This document shows positions 42,359-50,843 of a stretch of DNA of 51,818 nucleotides, in pieces. Numbering within the stretch: position 1 is the first letter of the stretch; each line of letters begins with the position of its first letter. The notes under the pieces were generated by a model. The model was not told where the DNA came from, did not search any database, and was given only the letters and a program-made list of their open reading frames with translations. Position numbers and translations under genes: made by a program. Source of the DNA: Chitinophaga pinensis (GTDB lineage Bacteria > Planctomycetota > Phycisphaerae > Phycisphaerales > SM1A02); NCBI GenBank assembly GCA_943329105.2, contig CALQCP020000002.1:1-51818 (forward strand). The letters run 5' to 3'.

Positions 42359-42817
42359 TTACCTCCCCGGCCGCTGACCTGGTTTCAGCAGGTGACCGCG
42401 CTGTTGCATCAGCATGCGCAGGGCACTTGGGATGCCGGTCATGCGGATCAGGTTGTCTTCCTTTATTGCGATCGGCGAGCCCATCTCATAGCGGTTGATG
42501 GTGGCTGGGCTCATACCGAGAAGCGTCGCGAACGCCACTTGGCTGAGCCCCGCGCGTTCGCGGATCGCTTTCACTTCCTCAGGATGGAGCGTGCCCGACG
42601 CGGTGCGATATGCGTCGTAGACCGGACGCATCAGGTCTGGGTCGGCGGGGTCGGCCAATTCTTCGCCGCACGTCCGGCATTGATAGGCGGTGACGTGGTA
42701 GGGCAGTTTGATGCCGTGGATCTCGCAGTGCTCGTCGTATTCAACAAACGTGGCGCCCCGCATGGTCGAGCAGATCGGGCAGAACAGAGTGCGCTGGGAA
42801 TGTTGAGTGGTGTTCAT
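42359..42817 (-). CDS. MqsA-like antitoxin (zinc finger plus HTH)
   Basis: 152 residues. The N-terminal zinc site has Cys13, Cys16, Cys47 and Cys50 (FCPICS and YQCRTCG). The C-terminal part is an Xre-type helix-turn-helix, AIRERAGLSQVAFATLLGMS with PATINRYEMG. This two-domain plan is that of MqsA, which neutralises the MqsR RNase and represses its own operon. It follows the toxin gene by nine bases, in the toxin-first order of mqsRA. The slightly longer C-terminal part than E. coli MqsA (131 residues) is unremarkable. Confidence 0.9.
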   Translation of the reverse strand: MNTTQHSQRTLFCPICSTMRGATFVEYDEHCEIHGIKLPYHVTAYQCRTCGEELADPADPDLMRPVYDAYRTASGTLHPEEVKAIRERAGLSQVAFATLLGMSPATINRYEMGSPIAIKEDNLIRMTGIPSALRMLMQQRGHLLKPGQRPGR

Positions 42818-42826
42818 GTGGGGTGG

Positions 42827-43192
42827 TCAGCGCATTGGAAATCGAGGTTGATGAAAGGACCAAATCACGAGCGCGGACTCTGAACTCTCCTGCACGCGTC
42901 GGAACGCGATCTTCAAGTACATGCGCCTGCCATCGAGTGTGGGGCAGAAGATCCAGACCTCGCGGTCCGGACAGTGGTGATCGGGAAGTGGCCCGTCGTG
43001 AAAGTCGATAGGCGACAACTGGACGAGCAGTTCCCAAACCATGTCTTGGGTGGCCGCGACCTTTCGCATGGCGCGGCGCGTGCTGCGTCGGTCGACCAAG
43101 AAGCCATGTCTCTGTTGGGCCAGAAGCCGGATGTGCACCAGCGCATCATCCAACTCGACCGGGAAACGGATGGGCCGCGGGGCATTGTCCAT
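42827..43192 (-). CDS. MqsR-like toxin (mRNA interferase)
   Basis: 121 residues. The core VWIFCPTLDGRRMYLKIAF and the closing ALVIWSFH align in pattern with MqsR (W...YLKI...LIVSF). MqsR is a RelE-fold RNase that cuts mRNA at GCU. The N-terminal DALVHIRLLAQQRHGFLVDR is longer than in MqsR. AGGAG stands eight bases before the ATG, inside an inverted repeat that ends right at the start codon. It is the first gene of the pair with the MqsA-like antitoxin, unless the 64-residue frame just upstream is real and shares the transcript. Confidence 0.83.
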   Translation of the reverse strand: MDNAPRPIRFPVELDDALVHIRLLAQQRHGFLVDRRSTRRAMRKVAATQDMVWELLVQLSPIDFHDGPLPDHHCPDREVWIFCPTLDGRRMYLKIAFRRVQESSESALVIWSFHQPRFPMR

Positions 43193-43214
43193 ACCTCTAC
43201 TCCTAGATAGAGGT
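43193..43214. promoter_or_regulatory. Inverted repeat at the toxin start, likely operator
   Basis: ACCTCTA (43193-43199) and TAGAGGT (43208-43214) form a perfect 7-bp inverted repeat with an 8-base gap that contains the ribosome site. MqsA is known to bind AACCT/AGGTT-type palindromes in front of its operon, which this resembles in part. Confidence 0.55.
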
Positions 43215-43397
43215 CAAGTCAACCCTTTGCTGCCACGATCTGTGCAATCTGCCCACATTTATCGGGAATCCAGGGTTTCCGGCCCCGTCCGTCGCCCGAA
43301 GGAGTTTCCCCCGCGCCAACACATGCATGGGGTGCGAATGATCGCCGAGCACTCGCGCAATTGCGCGTGCGTCAATGGAGTCAGGATGTTGCGACAT
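43203..43397 (-). CDS. Small protein upstream of the toxin-antitoxin pair
   Basis: 64 residues starting MSQHPDSIDARAIARVLGDH. A strong ribosome site, GGAGG, seven bases before the ATG, is better than that of most genes here. The stop lies ten bases before the toxin start. It is basic at the C-terminus and has no recognised domain. It may be a leader peptide or third component of the toxin-antitoxin operon, or an unrelated small gene. If translated, its end runs across the putative operator. Confidence 0.45.
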   Translation of the reverse strand: MSQHPDSIDARAIARVLGDHSHPMHVLARGKLLRATDGAGNPGFPINVGRLHRSWQQRVDLTSI

Positions 43398-43657
43398 GGG
43401 ATCGCCTCCGTGCGGGTTTGCCGCGGTTGATCCTTGCGTTTCACGATGTACAGACGGACGGAAGGTAGGCGCGCAATGGGGCGCATCCCTGAATCACGGC
43501 TCTAGTTCGCGTGAGATTTAGCAACTTGTTTCGCCGCAAGAAGCGCGGGGGCGAAGTGCGGTGATGAATGATGCGGAGGCGCGAGTGAGGTGCGATCGAA
43601 ACACAACCGGGCGAAGCACCAGGGCTTGGCCGGGTCGGGTGGTTGTGCGTGAGTTTT
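43398..43657. other. Gap with no recognised feature
   Basis: 260 bases between the small frame upstream of the toxin gene and the end of the RCC1-repeat gene. It must hold the minus-strand promoter for the 43397 frame or the toxin; I see no clear hexamers, repeats or hairpins with a T-tract for the RCC1 gene. Confidence 0.3.
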
Positions 43658-44782
43658 TTAGTTCGGGCAGGAACCCCAACCGTTGAGCAGGTCGCCGAGG
43701 TCTGCGCCATTGACTTGGCCGTCATGATTGATGTCGCCCGTACATCCCGTCGTCCCGGCGGGGCAAGACCCCCAAGCGCCGAGCAGAATGCTGAGGTCTG
43801 CGCTATCGACTGTGCAATTGCCAGTCAGACTCGAGGGGCACTGCGGGCATGCCGCTTCGAGTGCGATGGTGTGGGCGTTGCCCCCCGCGATGCTGGAGCG
43901 CGCAGTGAAATCCGCGGGCGTGTCGCATTGACCCCAGACGTTGGCTCCCCAACACCGGACACCGCCATCGATTTGGAGTGCAATGGTGTGGGCGGAGCCC
44001 CCCGCAACGCTTGAGCATGGTCCGAGATCCGCGGGCGTGTTGCACTGACCGGAGGCGTTGGCTCCCCAACACCGGACGCCGCCATCGCTTCGGAGTGCGA
44101 TGGTGTGGGAGGAGCCCCCCGCGATGCTGGAGCACGCAGTGAGATCCGCGAGCGTGTTGCATTGGCCCCAGGTGTTGTTTCCCCAGCACCGGACGCCGCC
44201 ATCGCTTCGGAGTGCAATGGTGTGGGATTCTCCCCCCGCGACGCTTGAGCATGGACCAAGATCCGCGGGCGTGTTGCACTGGCCGTAGTAGTTGTTTCCC
44301 CAGCACCGGACGCGGCCATCCACTCGGAGTGCGATGGTGTAGAGATACCCTCCCGCGATGCTTGAGCATGGACCGAGATCCGCGGGCGTGTTGCACTGAC
44401 CGTCGCTGTTAAGTCCCCAACAGCGCACGGTGCCATCGGTTCGGAGTGCGATGGTGTGGTAGGTGCCCCCCGCGACGCTTGAGCATGGACCAAGATCCGC
44501 GGGCGTGTTGCACTGGCCGTAGTAGTTGAGTCCCCAGCACCGGACGCCGCCATCGCTTCGGAGTGCGATGGTGTAGAGAGACCCCCCCGCGACGCTTGAG
44601 CACGGACCAAGATCCGCGGGCGTGTCGCACTGGCCGTAGTAGTTGTATCCCCAGCACCGGACGACGCCATCAGCGCATGCGCTCTGCTCGCCCGCAACAA
44701 CGCCCGCCGCGAGAAACGCAGCAACAAGCCCCGTCCGCACGAGGAGTGGACACGTCCGCCCGGTGTATTCAGTTGCCCTCAT
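43658..44782 (-). CDS. Secreted RCC1-repeat propeller with dockerin-like tail
   Basis: About 374 residues. The signal peptide (LVRTGLVAAFLAAGVVAGEQ) is followed by seven near-identical 39-residue units, VRCWGxNxxGQCNTPADLGP and so on to HTIALRSDGG, coded at about 43844-44662 as 117-base DNA repeats. The G-Q-C and W-G pattern is that of RCC1 or ALT1-type propeller repeats. The C-terminal part has two dockerin-like motifs (DSADLSILLGAWGSCP and DINHDGQVNGADLGDLLNGW). Each unit has two Cys that may form disulfides. The ATG at 44782 precedes the signal peptide. Function unknown; propellers of this type usually bind protein or polysaccharide. Confidence 0.88.
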   Translation of the reverse strand: MRATEYTGRTCPLLVRTGLVAAFLAAGVVAGEQSACADGVVRCWGYNYYGQCDTPADLGPCSSVAGGSLYTIALRSDGGVRCWGLNYYGQCNTPADLGPCSSVAGGTYHTIALRTDGTVRCWGLNSDGQCNTPADLGPCSSIAGGYLYTIALRVDGRVRCWGNNYYGQCNTPADLGPCSSVAGGESHTIALRSDGGVRCWGNNTWGQCNTLADLTACSSIAGGSSHTIALRSDGGVRCWGANASGQCNTPADLGPCSSVAGGSAHTIALQIDGGVRCWGANVWGQCDTPADFTARSSIAGGNAHTIALEAACPQCPSSLTGNCTVDSADLSILLGAWGSCPAGTTGCTGDINHDGQVNGADLGDLLNGWGSCPN

Positions 44783-44900
44783 AGTTGTGAAGGTACCACC
44801 GTTCTCGCGGGATTCCAACAACAATCTCGTGCTCGGCGCGCCATCGACCCCCAAAAAGCGCAGAAGCCGAAGGCACTAACCTTCGGCTTCAAGCTTTAAG

Positions 44901-44972
44901 AGCGGGTGAAGGGACTCGAACCCTCGACGTCCACCTTGGCAAGGTGGCACTCTACCACTGAGTTACACCCGC
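44901..44972 (-). tRNA. tRNA-Gly (anticodon GCC)
   Basis: GCGGGTG at the 5' end pairs with CACCCGC at the 3' end. The anticodon stem-loop CCACC-TTGCCAA-GGTGG reads GCC, and GGTTCGAACCC forms the T arm. CCA is not encoded. 72 bases. Confidence 0.95.
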
Positions 44973-45164
44973 AAAACCTCCGGTCGGGCGCGCAACCGGC
45001 TACTTCGAACTTCGCGCGCGCCCGAACTCGGAAACAGAGATTGTAGTCACACCCGACAGCGTGCGCAAGGGGTGACTGCAACTTGATAACACGGCGGACG
45101 TTGCAAAAATCCCAGCCCAACGGCGCCGAACAGCATCGACACGACGCTTCATACGATCCCCCAC

Positions 45165-46388
45165 ATGCAAGCCCAAATCTACGCCGTTCGCAGCAGCGTC
45201 GCCACCATCATCCGCGCCTCCGCCATCACCGGCGCATGCCTCGCCGCAGCCTGCACACCGAACGCAACCAACACCCAGAACACACCCAACGCAACGCCCG
45301 CGCTCGCGTCCACTCCCACCCACATCGCCGTCCTCGCCGCCGAGATCGGCCCCATGTCGCCCATCGGTCTCACCGCCATGCGCGGCGCGCAACTGGCCAT
45401 CACTGAACACAATCGCGCATCCACACTTCGCTTCGACGCGGAGTGCATCGACACGCAGAGCTCCTCTGCGCGCGCCACGGAAACCGCCCGCGCCGCCGCA
45501 GCTCGCAACACCATTGGCATCGGCTTCACTGACAGTGACCCCGCGCTGGTTGCCGTTCCTGAATTCACACGCTTGGGTAAACCCTTCGTGGTGATCGGCG
45601 CAACTGATCCAAAGCTGCCTGCCCGCTGCGGTGCTGGCACCTTCCTTGCATGCTTTGGCGATGACGCACAAGCCATCGCCGCCGCCGACTTTGCCGCCGC
45701 ACGTTTCGGGAAGCGCACACTGGTCATCTTTGACTCGCGCCATGAATACACACGCACATTGGCAAGCTTCTTCCGCAGCCACATGGGTAACCAACTCGGC
45801 GGCACTGTCGTTGCGGAGTTTGACCTCAGCTTCACCCCCGCGCCCGCTATCGCGCCGCACCTTGTTGCGGCAGCGAACAAAGCAGACTTCATCTTTGTTG
45901 CTTGCATGCCAGAAGACATCACCACCGTACTGAAGTCCGTTCGCTCTGCACTGCCAACAACGCCAATCATCGGCGGCGATTCATTCGACTGCGACGCGGT
46001 ACTCAACACGCCCACTGCCACTGGCCAAGCAAGCACCAACGCCGCTGCCGCAACTGCCCCAAGCAATCACGTGTGGTTCACCACCCACGCGTGGCTTGGC
46101 GCCGGCTGTTCGCCCGCCGCACAGGCCTTTGTTGCTGCGTATTCCGCCGCGTACGGAACCCCGCCACCCAATGCGTTTGCGGCACTCGGTTACGACGCCG
46201 CTCGCCTTGCCATTGAAGCACGCACGCGCGCCGGCAGTGATGACCCGAAAGCCATCGCCGCTGCACTGGCCGCCACCACTGACTTTCACGGCGTCACCGG
46301 CACGATCAGTTATGCCAACGGTCCCGTTCCAACGAAGGACGTCTGGATGGTTTCAGTAACGAATGGCGTGCGGCAACGCGGGGAATAA
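45165..46388 (+). CDS. Periplasmic branched-chain-amino-acid-type substrate-binding lipoprotein
   Basis: 407 residues. The N-terminus ends in the lipobox LAAAC (TGACLAAACTP), so it is probably a lipoprotein. The rest follows the type I periplasmic binding fold (Leu/Ile/Val-binding): HIAVLAAEIGPMSPIGLTAM, then RGAQLAITEHN, GFTDSDPALVAVPEF, and FDSRHEYTRTLASFF in the second lobe. Such proteins deliver amino acids or amides to ABC transporters, or act as sensors. No permease or ATPase gene is near, so an orphan or sensory role is possible. It lies after the divergent tRNA gene. Confidence 0.87.
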   Translation: MQAQIYAVRSSVATIIRASAITGACLAAACTPNATNTQNTPNATPALASTPTHIAVLAAEIGPMSPIGLTAMRGAQLAITEHNRASTLRFDAECIDTQSSSARATETARAAAARNTIGIGFTDSDPALVAVPEFTRLGKPFVVIGATDPKLPARCGAGTFLACFGDDAQAIAAADFAAARFGKRTLVIFDSRHEYTRTLASFFRSHMGNQLGGTVVAEFDLSFTPAPAIAPHLVAAANKADFIFVACMPEDITTVLKSVRSALPTTPIIGGDSFDCDAVLNTPTATGQASTNAAAATAPSNHVWFTTHAWLGAGCSPAAQAFVAAYSAAYGTPPPNAFAALGYDAARLAIEARTRAGSDDPKAIAAALAATTDFHGVTGTISYANGPVPTKDVWMVSVTNGVRQRGE

Positions 46389-46397
46389 AAATACTCA

Positions 46398-46423
46398 CGC
46401 GCTCGCCAGACAGGCCGAGCGCG
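46398..46423 (+). terminator. Possible hairpin terminator
   Basis: CGCGCTCG pairs with CGAGCGCG (8 bp) ten bases after the binding-protein stop. No T-tract follows on the plus strand, so it may act with a factor or only stabilise the mRNA end. Confidence 0.4.
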
Positions 46424-46482
46424 ATGAGCGTGGGGGTTAAGAATTCACCAACTGTGCGTTCGTACTGAACGCGTCCGTCACA

Positions 46483-49182
46483 TCACTGGCATGCACCCCA
46501 GGCGCTTAAGAGCCGCCCAAGATCTATACCGTCTACTACGCCGCTGCCGTCCAGGTCGCCAGGGCCAGAGAGTCCCCAAGAGCTCAGCATCAACCCAAGG
46601 TCCTCGCCACCAACCACGCCGTTTCGCGCGTTGATTGGGGCAATGTCCGCTGGGCACGCACCTGGGTAACTGTTCGGATCGGATGGATCAGTACCCGCAA
46701 TCACCTCGTCGCGGTCGAGCGCGCCATCTCCGTCACGATCAATACCCAGTCGACGCGCCATGCCCGGAGGCACCAGTGTGTAGGTGACTTCGTTGCCACT
46801 GGTGGCACCAGCAAGCAGGGCGGCGGCGCTGATGGTCTCGCCAGTACGGTCGCTCACAAAGCTGCCGGATTGCAGCAGCCAACCGCGCGCCACGCCGTCA
46901 CGATTTCCCTTGGCAATCAAGCCAACTTGCGTGCTCTGGCTAGTGGCCAACGTCATGAGCTGCGTAATACGCGCACTGTCATCGCCACTTCCACCCGCAT
47001 TACGCGCGGTGACTTGCTGGCCCGCGCCAGCATGCGTGTCGGTACCGAAACTCAACAGGAAGGCCTCCACATCGCGCCGTTGCGTGGCACCGGTGGCACC
47101 AGCAGGGAATCGGAAGCCAATGTTGAGAACATCCTGCAGCGTTGCTTCATCGCCACCGTGATCGAACCCGAAGCCGCGGTTGTTGACCAGCGAACTCTTG
47201 TTGGCGCCAATCTTTCGATACGTGTCGCGCAGCGGAGCATTCTTGCGGTTCTGCGGCTCGTTTGCCGGCGGTGGAGCCGGGATATCAACCTTCTGATTGG
47301 TGCCAGTGATCCCAGCGTGGCAATTGATGCACGTGACTCCGGGAGGCGCGCCAAAGAGTTGCGCGGTGTTAAAGATGGTCTGACCAGCAGTTGGATTACC
47401 CGTGCCGCCAGTACCAGTGACCACGCCACCAACGATCGGAATAGAAGTCTTCAGCGTGTTGTCAATGTTGCGGTTTGGGTTTGGTCCAAAGGTGAGCGAC
47501 GCAACATAGTGCTCCATGCTGGCCATCTCAGTGGTGGTGATCTGACTATCGCGCCCCTGCAAGTTGGTGTACGCCTCATTGAACTCAGCAAGATCATTCT
47601 TCTCGCCGCGCCAATGGAACGGCTCGGTGCCGATGATTCCAAAGAGCGTCTGCGTTGTCATCGGTCCCTTCATCGGGTGCCAACTGATGCAACCCGGTAC
47701 CTGGCACGATTCATCAAAGAGCTGCACGGTGCCTTGGGTATTACCAATGTCCCACGCCACGCGATCGCTCCGCGCATCCACATGGCACGATGCGCAGCTT
47801 GACTGCCCAAGGCCGGAGGTGAGATGCGTATCGAACAGGAACTTGCGCCCCTCCTTTACGGTGGCAGGCGTTGGATCATGGAACGCAATCCGCGCAATCT
47901 CAGAATTGGTGGCGGTGCTGACTGCAGACACCGATCCTTCAAATCGATTCAACACATAGAGCCGGCTGCCATCAGCATTCATGACAAGACCCGTTGGGCC
48001 TTCGCCAACATTAATGGTGGCAATGCGACCGCCGCCGGCGTCAAAGCCAATCACATTGTTGGAGCCAAGACCAGCAACCCACGTCGTGCCGTTGGGGCTG
48101 AATGCCACGCCGCGCGGATCACCAATCGACTGCAATCGATTGAGCACCGATGTGGTGGCGCTGGTGTACGTGAGGTGCGGATTCATATCAATCACCGTGC
48201 CCGGACCTGCGCCGCCAGCAAGGCGTGCCGCCACACACTTCACAAACACGCCATTGACATTCTGCTCAAAGCGCAGTTCGTTGCGTGATTCCATGCCGAT
48301 GGCAACCACATCGCCATTGGGCGCAGTGCCGATGCCGGCAACGATCGTCATGAGACCCTTCACGTAACTCACCGAGTTGGTCTGCGCGTTGATGACAGCA
48401 ATGTCGTTGTCGTGCTGGTCCCACGTGACAAAGCTGGTCCAGTTGCGATTGTTTCCATCAAGCCACTGGTTGGTGGTGGTGTTCTTACGAACGATTTGAC
48501 CAACCCTTGGCGCAGTGCCGTTCGATGCAGCCTTCGCGGGGCTGAAGGTGGTGCCAGCATTCGGAGGCGGATTCACGCCGCCGTACGGACCACTTGCCAG
48601 ACTCACCGTTGCGTGCGGCAACATGGTGGAGTGATTGCCCGATTCAAAGATGCCCAAGTAGACAGTGTTGCCATCGGCACTCGCAGTGAGTGCGCGCGGT
48701 TGACTGCCGGCAATCGCCACCGTTGTCACGGTCGCTGGGCTTGCAGCATCAACCACCGCCAGTCGCTCGGCAAGTGACAGTGAAACGAACGCCTTCTGCG
48801 GCGTGCCCGCAAAGACCACATCCGATGGCTCGTCGCCGATCAAGATGGTTCGGGTGACGCGCATGGTGGCAAGATCAACCACGCTGACGGAGTCAGAAAT
48901 CTGATTGACAACCCACGCCTCCGTTGCACTGCGCGCCCGCACCGACACGGGATCGAGTCCAACCGGAACCGAGCCGCGCTTCACCGGCGAGCCGCCCACA
49001 ACGTCGTACACCTCCAGGCGCGCATCGGCAGTATTCACGGCGAGCAGGACGAGTCCGTTTGGCGTGAGTTCAATGGGGTGCGATTGCGGTGATTCCCAAT
49101 TCACAAACGAGCCGGTCTGCGCAACAGCTGGCAGGGTGATGGCGAGTGCGGCGAGGGCGGATATGTGGAAAGTGGGGGTCAT
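46483..49182 (-). CDS. Secreted YVTN-propeller / di-haem cytochrome protein with dockerin-like tail
   Basis: 899 residues. After a signal peptide (LAALAITLPAVA) come about 400 residues of YVTN-type propeller repeats (for example VYDVVGGSPVKRGSVPVG and SVVDLATMRVTRTILIGDEP). Then a cytochrome c peroxidase/MauG-like region has two haem sites, SCASCH and CINCH. The C-terminus has dockerin-like motifs (VGGEDLGLMLSSWG and DLDGSGVVDGIDLGRLLSAW), and before them a calcium-binding-like RDGDGALDRDEV. This propeller plus di-haem layout is known in planctomycetes and other bacteria, often linked to extracellular electron transfer or oxidation of organics. The substrate is unknown. Confidence 0.87.
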   Translation of the reverse strand: MTPTFHISALAALAITLPAVAQTGSFVNWESPQSHPIELTPNGLVLLAVNTADARLEVYDVVGGSPVKRGSVPVGLDPVSVRARSATEAWVVNQISDSVSVVDLATMRVTRTILIGDEPSDVVFAGTPQKAFVSLSLAERLAVVDAASPATVTTVAIAGSQPRALTASADGNTVYLGIFESGNHSTMLPHATVSLASGPYGGVNPPPNAGTTFSPAKAASNGTAPRVGQIVRKNTTTNQWLDGNNRNWTSFVTWDQHDNDIAVINAQTNSVSYVKGLMTIVAGIGTAPNGDVVAIGMESRNELRFEQNVNGVFVKCVAARLAGGAGPGTVIDMNPHLTYTSATTSVLNRLQSIGDPRGVAFSPNGTTWVAGLGSNNVIGFDAGGGRIATINVGEGPTGLVMNADGSRLYVLNRFEGSVSAVSTATNSEIARIAFHDPTPATVKEGRKFLFDTHLTSGLGQSSCASCHVDARSDRVAWDIGNTQGTVQLFDESCQVPGCISWHPMKGPMTTQTLFGIIGTEPFHWRGEKNDLAEFNEAYTNLQGRDSQITTTEMASMEHYVASLTFGPNPNRNIDNTLKTSIPIVGGVVTGTGGTGNPTAGQTIFNTAQLFGAPPGVTCINCHAGITGTNQKVDIPAPPPANEPQNRKNAPLRDTYRKIGANKSSLVNNRGFGFDHGGDEATLQDVLNIGFRFPAGATGATQRRDVEAFLLSFGTDTHAGAGQQVTARNAGGSGDDSARITQLMTLATSQSTQVGLIAKGNRDGVARGWLLQSGSFVSDRTGETISAAALLAGATSGNEVTYTLVPPGMARRLGIDRDGDGALDRDEVIAGTDPSDPNSYPGACPADIAPINARNGVVGGEDLGLMLSSWGLSGPGDLDGSGVVDGIDLGRLLSAWGACQ

Positions 49183-49329
49183 TGCGGAGATTGTTGCCGT
49201 GGGGACTCATGCCGGGACAGAGAATCGGTGTCTGAAGTGTTTGAAGGACACTGATTCCGAAGTTCGTGGCAATAGCCAGACAATGCCACACAACGGGCCC
49301 CATGCGGCAACAGTCTGCCGAATTCGCAG

Positions 49330-50790
49330 TTACGAGCGCCGGCGAGAATTGTGGGTGGCCACCAGTGCGTCCCATTCCGGTCCAAACGCGGATTCGTAGT
49401 TCTTCCAGCGGCCGATCGAGGTTCGATTTATAGGGCGTCGGACTTGCTCATGGCTCAGGGTCAACACCGTGCGGGTGTTGTCCTCCGGGCGCAGCATGTC
49501 AGATTCCGGGGTAATTCCAAGCAACGCTGTGACGCGCTGCGCGTGCCCGTCCGGGTCTTCAATCAAGTCTTCGTACACAATCTCTTCGTGGCGAATCTTG
49601 AGTACCGAGAGTGCTTCCATGGAAAGCGCGCGTTCGGCAGTCATCACCTCGCGGATGCCGCCAAGCGACCCGGTCCACCCAAAGTGCTTGGGATTGAAAC
49701 TGGAGAGGTACAAGCTCACCGCCGTGTCTCGCGGATCACGCGTGATGTGCATGCAGCGCGCACCCGGAAGAATGGCTGCCACTGCAGGAAGCCAGTGCCA
49801 CGTCTGCAGCGACTTGTCTACCAGCCACGCCTTGCCTTCCACTTCCGGGGTCCGTGCGCCGGAGAGATAGTTGTTCTGAAATACAACCGCATCCTCTGCA
49901 CTGATGGTGCCAAGTCCCCGCGGCCACGCGCCAGCATGTACCAACGAATCTCCAAGCGCCGTGATCCCTTCGTACTCGCCGATTCCAGCGACGCATGAAT
50001 GGCGGTCAAGCATTTGCTCAAGGAGCGTTGTGCCACTGCGCGGCATGCCAACAATGAATGCAATTCCATCCACTTGCGGAACGCGCGGGTTGAACCATGC
50101 CTTGCCATTGGCAAGCAGCTGTCGCTGCGCATGCACATCCGCCTGCATGTCCGAAAGGTTGAACGGCGAGGCGGTGTTCTGGTGGATGTACGTTGCCAGT
50201 TCCCACGCGCGGCGATACTCGCCAGCGGAATCAAGCAGCTGGACTGCTTCAAATCCGGCGTTGCGCCGCATGGATACTTCGCCTGGTTCGCGGGCGATTG
50301 CCTCAAATTCACTCACGGCGCCTTCGCGGTCATCTTTCGCGCGCACGCGTGCCGCCATGATCCGGCCGCGCACATCCGTGAGCCACATGCCACCTTGCTC
50401 AACCAAGGCTTTCATTTCCGCACGCTTTCCGGTGCGGTGCAGAATGTCTGCCAGGAAGATCGTTGCATCCAGTGCGTTCGGCGCTTTGCGCGCAATCAGT
50501 ACGCGTAGGCGATCAATGGCCTTATCGCTGCGAGCGAGGTAGTGATCAACGATCGCCCACGCCATGCCAATGCGGTGGTCGCCCGTGATGAGGCGCTCCG
50601 CGCGTTCGAGCGCTTCTTCTGCAACTCGCAGGCGGTTCATACCGATCGCGCAACGTGCAACGCCAAGCCAGGCCTCGCCGTCGCGCGGGTTGCGGCGCAA
50701 CATATCGCCCGCAAGATGCTTGGCATTCATAAAGTCGCCGCGCTGCAGCAAGCGCTGAAGTTCTGCCCGTTGATTGACAGGAGGTGGCAT
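49330..50790 (-). CDS. TPR-sulfotransferase
   Basis: 486 residues. The first 220 residues are TPR-like helices (RNPRDGEAWLGVARCAIGMN and the like). The sulfotransferase domain starts with the PAPS-binding loop FIVGMPRSGTTLLEQMLDRH and has the second motif ITRDPRDTAVSLYLSSF. The family moves sulfate from PAPS to proteins or sugars. The C-terminal IGRWKNYESAFGPEWDAL is conserved in this family. The gene follows a paralog after 53 bases in the same direction, so the two form a tandem pair. It is probably cytoplasmic; no signal peptide. Confidence 0.9.
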   Translation of the reverse strand: MPPPVNQRAELQRLLQRGDFMNAKHLAGDMLRRNPRDGEAWLGVARCAIGMNRLRVAEEALERAERLITGDHRIGMAWAIVDHYLARSDKAIDRLRVLIARKAPNALDATIFLADILHRTGKRAEMKALVEQGGMWLTDVRGRIMAARVRAKDDREGAVSEFEAIAREPGEVSMRRNAGFEAVQLLDSAGEYRRAWELATYIHQNTASPFNLSDMQADVHAQRQLLANGKAWFNPRVPQVDGIAFIVGMPRSGTTLLEQMLDRHSCVAGIGEYEGITALGDSLVHAGAWPRGLGTISAEDAVVFQNNYLSGARTPEVEGKAWLVDKSLQTWHWLPAVAAILPGARCMHITRDPRDTAVSLYLSSFNPKHFGWTGSLGGIREVMTAERALSMEALSVLKIRHEEIVYEDLIEDPDGHAQRVTALLGITPESDMLRPEDNTRTVLTLSHEQVRRPINRTSIGRWKNYESAFGPEWDALVATHNSRRRS

Positions 50791-50843
50791 GGAGTAGTGA
50801 TGCTACTAGTGGCCGCCGCGCCGCCGCTCTGCGATTTGCGCGG

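Noticed and set aside
43844-44662. CRISPR-like array, because of regular repeats at 117-base intervals
   Set aside because: The repeats are in frame inside one gene and encode RCC1-type units; no spacers of equal length and no cas genes.
44660-44900. Start of the RCC1 gene at 44854
   Set aside because: The ATG at 44782 directly precedes a good signal peptide; the longer form would bury it.
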